Assembly: GCA_040289115.1 (NCBI GenBank) | Contig: PSKS01000086.1 | Coordinates: 1-6,959, forward strand | Length of the DNA: 6,959 nt | Direction of reading: 5' to 3' | Source: JAUQQI01 sp040289115 | GTDB lineage: Bacteria > Chloroflexota > Dehalococcoidia > JAUQQI01 | Shown here: piece after piece, positions 6,350 to 6,959 of the stretch | Layout: each line of letters starts with the position of its first letter | Numbering within the stretch: position 1 is the first letter of the stretch | The notes under the pieces: model-generated | What the model saw: the letters and a program-made list of their open reading frames with translations, nothing else | Databases searched by the model: none | Told to the model about the DNA's origin: nothing | Program-made: the position numbers and the translations under genes

Positions 6350-6612
6350 CAGTTCAGGTCGCCGCCTTCGGCATCTTTGACCGCATCACCACCCAGAGCT
6401 ACGGTGTCGGCCATGGAAACTAACCGGCGGGCTTCAACCCAGACCGGCCCGGGGCCACCGGTAAGCAAAGGCTCGATCCTAAGCCGGCCGGCCTCAACCC
6501 GGAGCCGAAGCAGGTCTCCTGGCTTAAGACCCGGGCTTTCCCGGACGGCCCTGGGCAGCGTGAGCTGGCCCCGAGCCTTAAAGCGCATCACTTTCGCGGC
6601 AGGCCTCCTCAC
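6349..6612 (-). CDS. AbrB/MazE/SpoVT-family DNA-binding protein
   Basis: This is a small protein of 87 residues (from GTG at 6612) with one swapped-hairpin AbrB domain at about residues 7-48. The core is KARGQLTLPRAVRE (12-25), then GLKPGDLLRLRV and GRLRIEPL, matching the family's (K/R).(R/K)GQ(I/V/L)T(I/L)P..(I/V)R pattern. Proteins of this type dimerise and bind DNA as antitoxins (MazE/VapB-like) or transition-state regulators. The tail (VALGGDAVKDAEGG, 71-84) resembles the GGDA..D(A/S)E tail of free-standing AbrB proteins. No toxin gene sits beside it. The GTG at 6612 has no upstream Shine-Dalgarno site, while AGGAGG lies just inside the frame at 6609-6604, so a start at GTG 6591 or ATG 6588 (79 residues) is a real alternative that keeps the whole domain. 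The stop overlaps the mutS start as TGATG. Its target genes are unknown; autoregulation of the plsY/mutS region is possible but is inference. Confidence 0.8.
   Translation of the reverse strand: MRRPAAKVMRFKARGQLTLPRAVRESPGLKPGDLLRLRVEAGRLRIEPLLTGGPGPVWVEARRLVSMADTVALGGDAVKDAEGGDLN
6604..6609 (-). promoter_or_regulatory. Possible ribosome binding site for a shorter AbrB-family product
   Basis: AGGAGG, read on the - strand, lies within codons 2-3 of the longest AbrB frame. It is 12 bases before an in-frame GTG (6591-6589) and 15 before an ATG (6588-6586). This is longer than usual, but it is the only strong Shine-Dalgarno match near this gene's start. Confidence 0.35.
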
Positions 6613-6617
6613 ATTGA

Positions 6618-6623
6618 ATGATA
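6618..6623 (-). promoter_or_regulatory. Weak candidate -10 element upstream of the AbrB-mutS pair
   Basis: TATCAT, read on the - strand, matches five of six bases of the sigma-70/sigma-A TATAAT consensus. It is the most AT-rich spot in the roughly 56-bp plsY-AbrB gap. No good TTGACA-like box sits 16-18 bases upstream. If it is used, transcription would begin near 6611, just before AGGAGG, and would fit the shorter AbrB start. This is a pattern match only. Confidence 0.2.
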
Positions 6624-6668
6624 GCGGAGACGGCCCGTGCAGGCTTTTTGGATTTGGCTCGGGCGGGG

Positions 6669-6959
6669 TCAGGTCCGGCCGATGGGGCGTTCCTCACCCC
6701 GGAGGAGCCGGCTAATATTCGCCCGGTGGCGCCAGACGATGACCGCTGCCCCGCCCAGCACCATCACCAGGTATTCGGGCCGGTAGCCGCCGCCTAGGGT
6801 GTTTACGATGAAGAGGCCCGCGGCGACCCCCAAACCGGCCAGGGACCCCGCCGACGCATACCGGGTCAGGCCAACAACTACCAACCAGGTGAGGATGCCG
6901 GCCAGGGCGAGGGTAGGGGCGACGGCGGCCAGGGCCCCCACCCCCGTGGCCACCCCCCG
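6669..6959 (-). CDS. plsY: Acyl-phosphate:glycerol-3-phosphate acyltransferase PlsY, C-terminal part (5' end outside window)
   Basis: PlsY is an integral membrane enzyme that moves an acyl chain from acyl-phosphate to glycerol-3-phosphate, making lysophosphatidic acid, the first step of phospholipid synthesis in most bacteria. The frame is open to the window edge, so 96 residues and the TGA at 6671-6669 are visible; the full protein is usually about 190-210. The fragment opens in RGVATGVGAL, which fits the second conserved loop (GG(K/R)GVAT), with its two glycines just outside the window. Hydrophobic helices follow, separated by the conserved LTRYASAGSL. The third motif is WRHRANISRLLRGEE near the C-terminus, where homologues read WRHR.NI.RL..G.E. 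A GTG at 6953 is internal and not the true start. About 56 bp separate it from the AbrB gene on the same strand, with no terminator evident, so read-through into AbrB-mutS is possible. Confidence 0.92.
   Translation of the reverse strand, partial: RGVATGVGALAAVAPTLALAGILTWLVVVGLTRYASAGSLAGLGVAAGLFIVNTLGGGYRPEYLVMVLGGAAVIVWRHRANISRLLRGEERPIGRT

Noticed and set aside
5002..6493. Five copies of the palindrome GGCCGGCC (5002, 5194, 5251, 5923, 6486)
   Set aside because: The copies fall in coding sequence of mutS and the AbrB gene and at least several come from Leu-Ala-Gly-Leu type codons (CTG GCC GGC CTG) at high GC. Spacing is irregular, so a dedicated signal is not supported.
6633..6649. GCC-GGC mini-stem followed by TTTTT on the + strand
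   Set aside because: The stem is only 3 bp, and no + strand gene upstream needs a terminator here.
6182..6715. A 177-residue + strand open frame over the mutS start, the AbrB gene and the end of plsY
   Set aside because: It crosses three genes on the opposite strand, two of them strongly recognisable, and has no coherent domain.

Overview
The window carries two gene groups that point at each other. On the + strand (1-3612) is a branched-chain amino acid type (Liv/HAAT) ABC importer in the order substrate-binding protein (3' end only), livH, livM, livG, livF. On the - strand (6959-3617, read right to left) are the 3' part of plsY, a small AbrB-type DNA-binding protein, and a full-length mutS. 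The stop codons of livF and mutS are 4 bp apart, and no terminator fits between them. Coding density is very high: the longest gap is about 56 bp, between plsY and the AbrB gene. I saw no RNA genes, mobile elements or CRISPR array.

The organism is a GC-rich bacterium. PlsY, MutS and the Liv system are all bacterial-type. From memory, several MutS phrases (LTSREFGKG, KANNYIAAV, YIRKQTLVGAERY) resemble MutS of Chloroflexota, and a GC-rich Firmicute is the main alternative. This placement is an inference and is not settled by the window. Hand counts on three sampled 60-base rows per side gave about 59% G+C in the liv genes and about 71% in mutS. The two halves may therefore have different histories or codon preferences.

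The importer is tightly packed. Gaps of 11-12 bp separate the binding protein, livH and livM, and 4-bp ATGA overlaps join livM-livG and livG-livF, so the genes should be co-transcribed and translationally coupled. The binding protein captures the solute outside the membrane, LivH and LivM form the channel, and LivG and LivF hydrolyse ATP. The substrate cannot be read from the sequence and could be an amino acid, amide, urea or aromatic acid.

On the other strand, PlsY (phospholipid synthesis), the AbrB-type regulator and MutS (mismatch repair) have no obvious common pathway. The AbrB stop and the mutS start overlap as TGATG, which suggests coupled translation. mutL does not follow mutS.

The most unusual feature is in MutS. 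Its clamp domain has an extra segment of about 36 residues that holds a sliding-clamp-like peptide (QATLF) and a Cys/Cys/His/Cys cluster. The C-terminal linker, where MutS proteins normally carry their sliding-clamp-binding motif, has no recognisable one. The motif may have been relocated. This is the best candidate for something undescribed here, but it is a variation on a known protein and not a new system.
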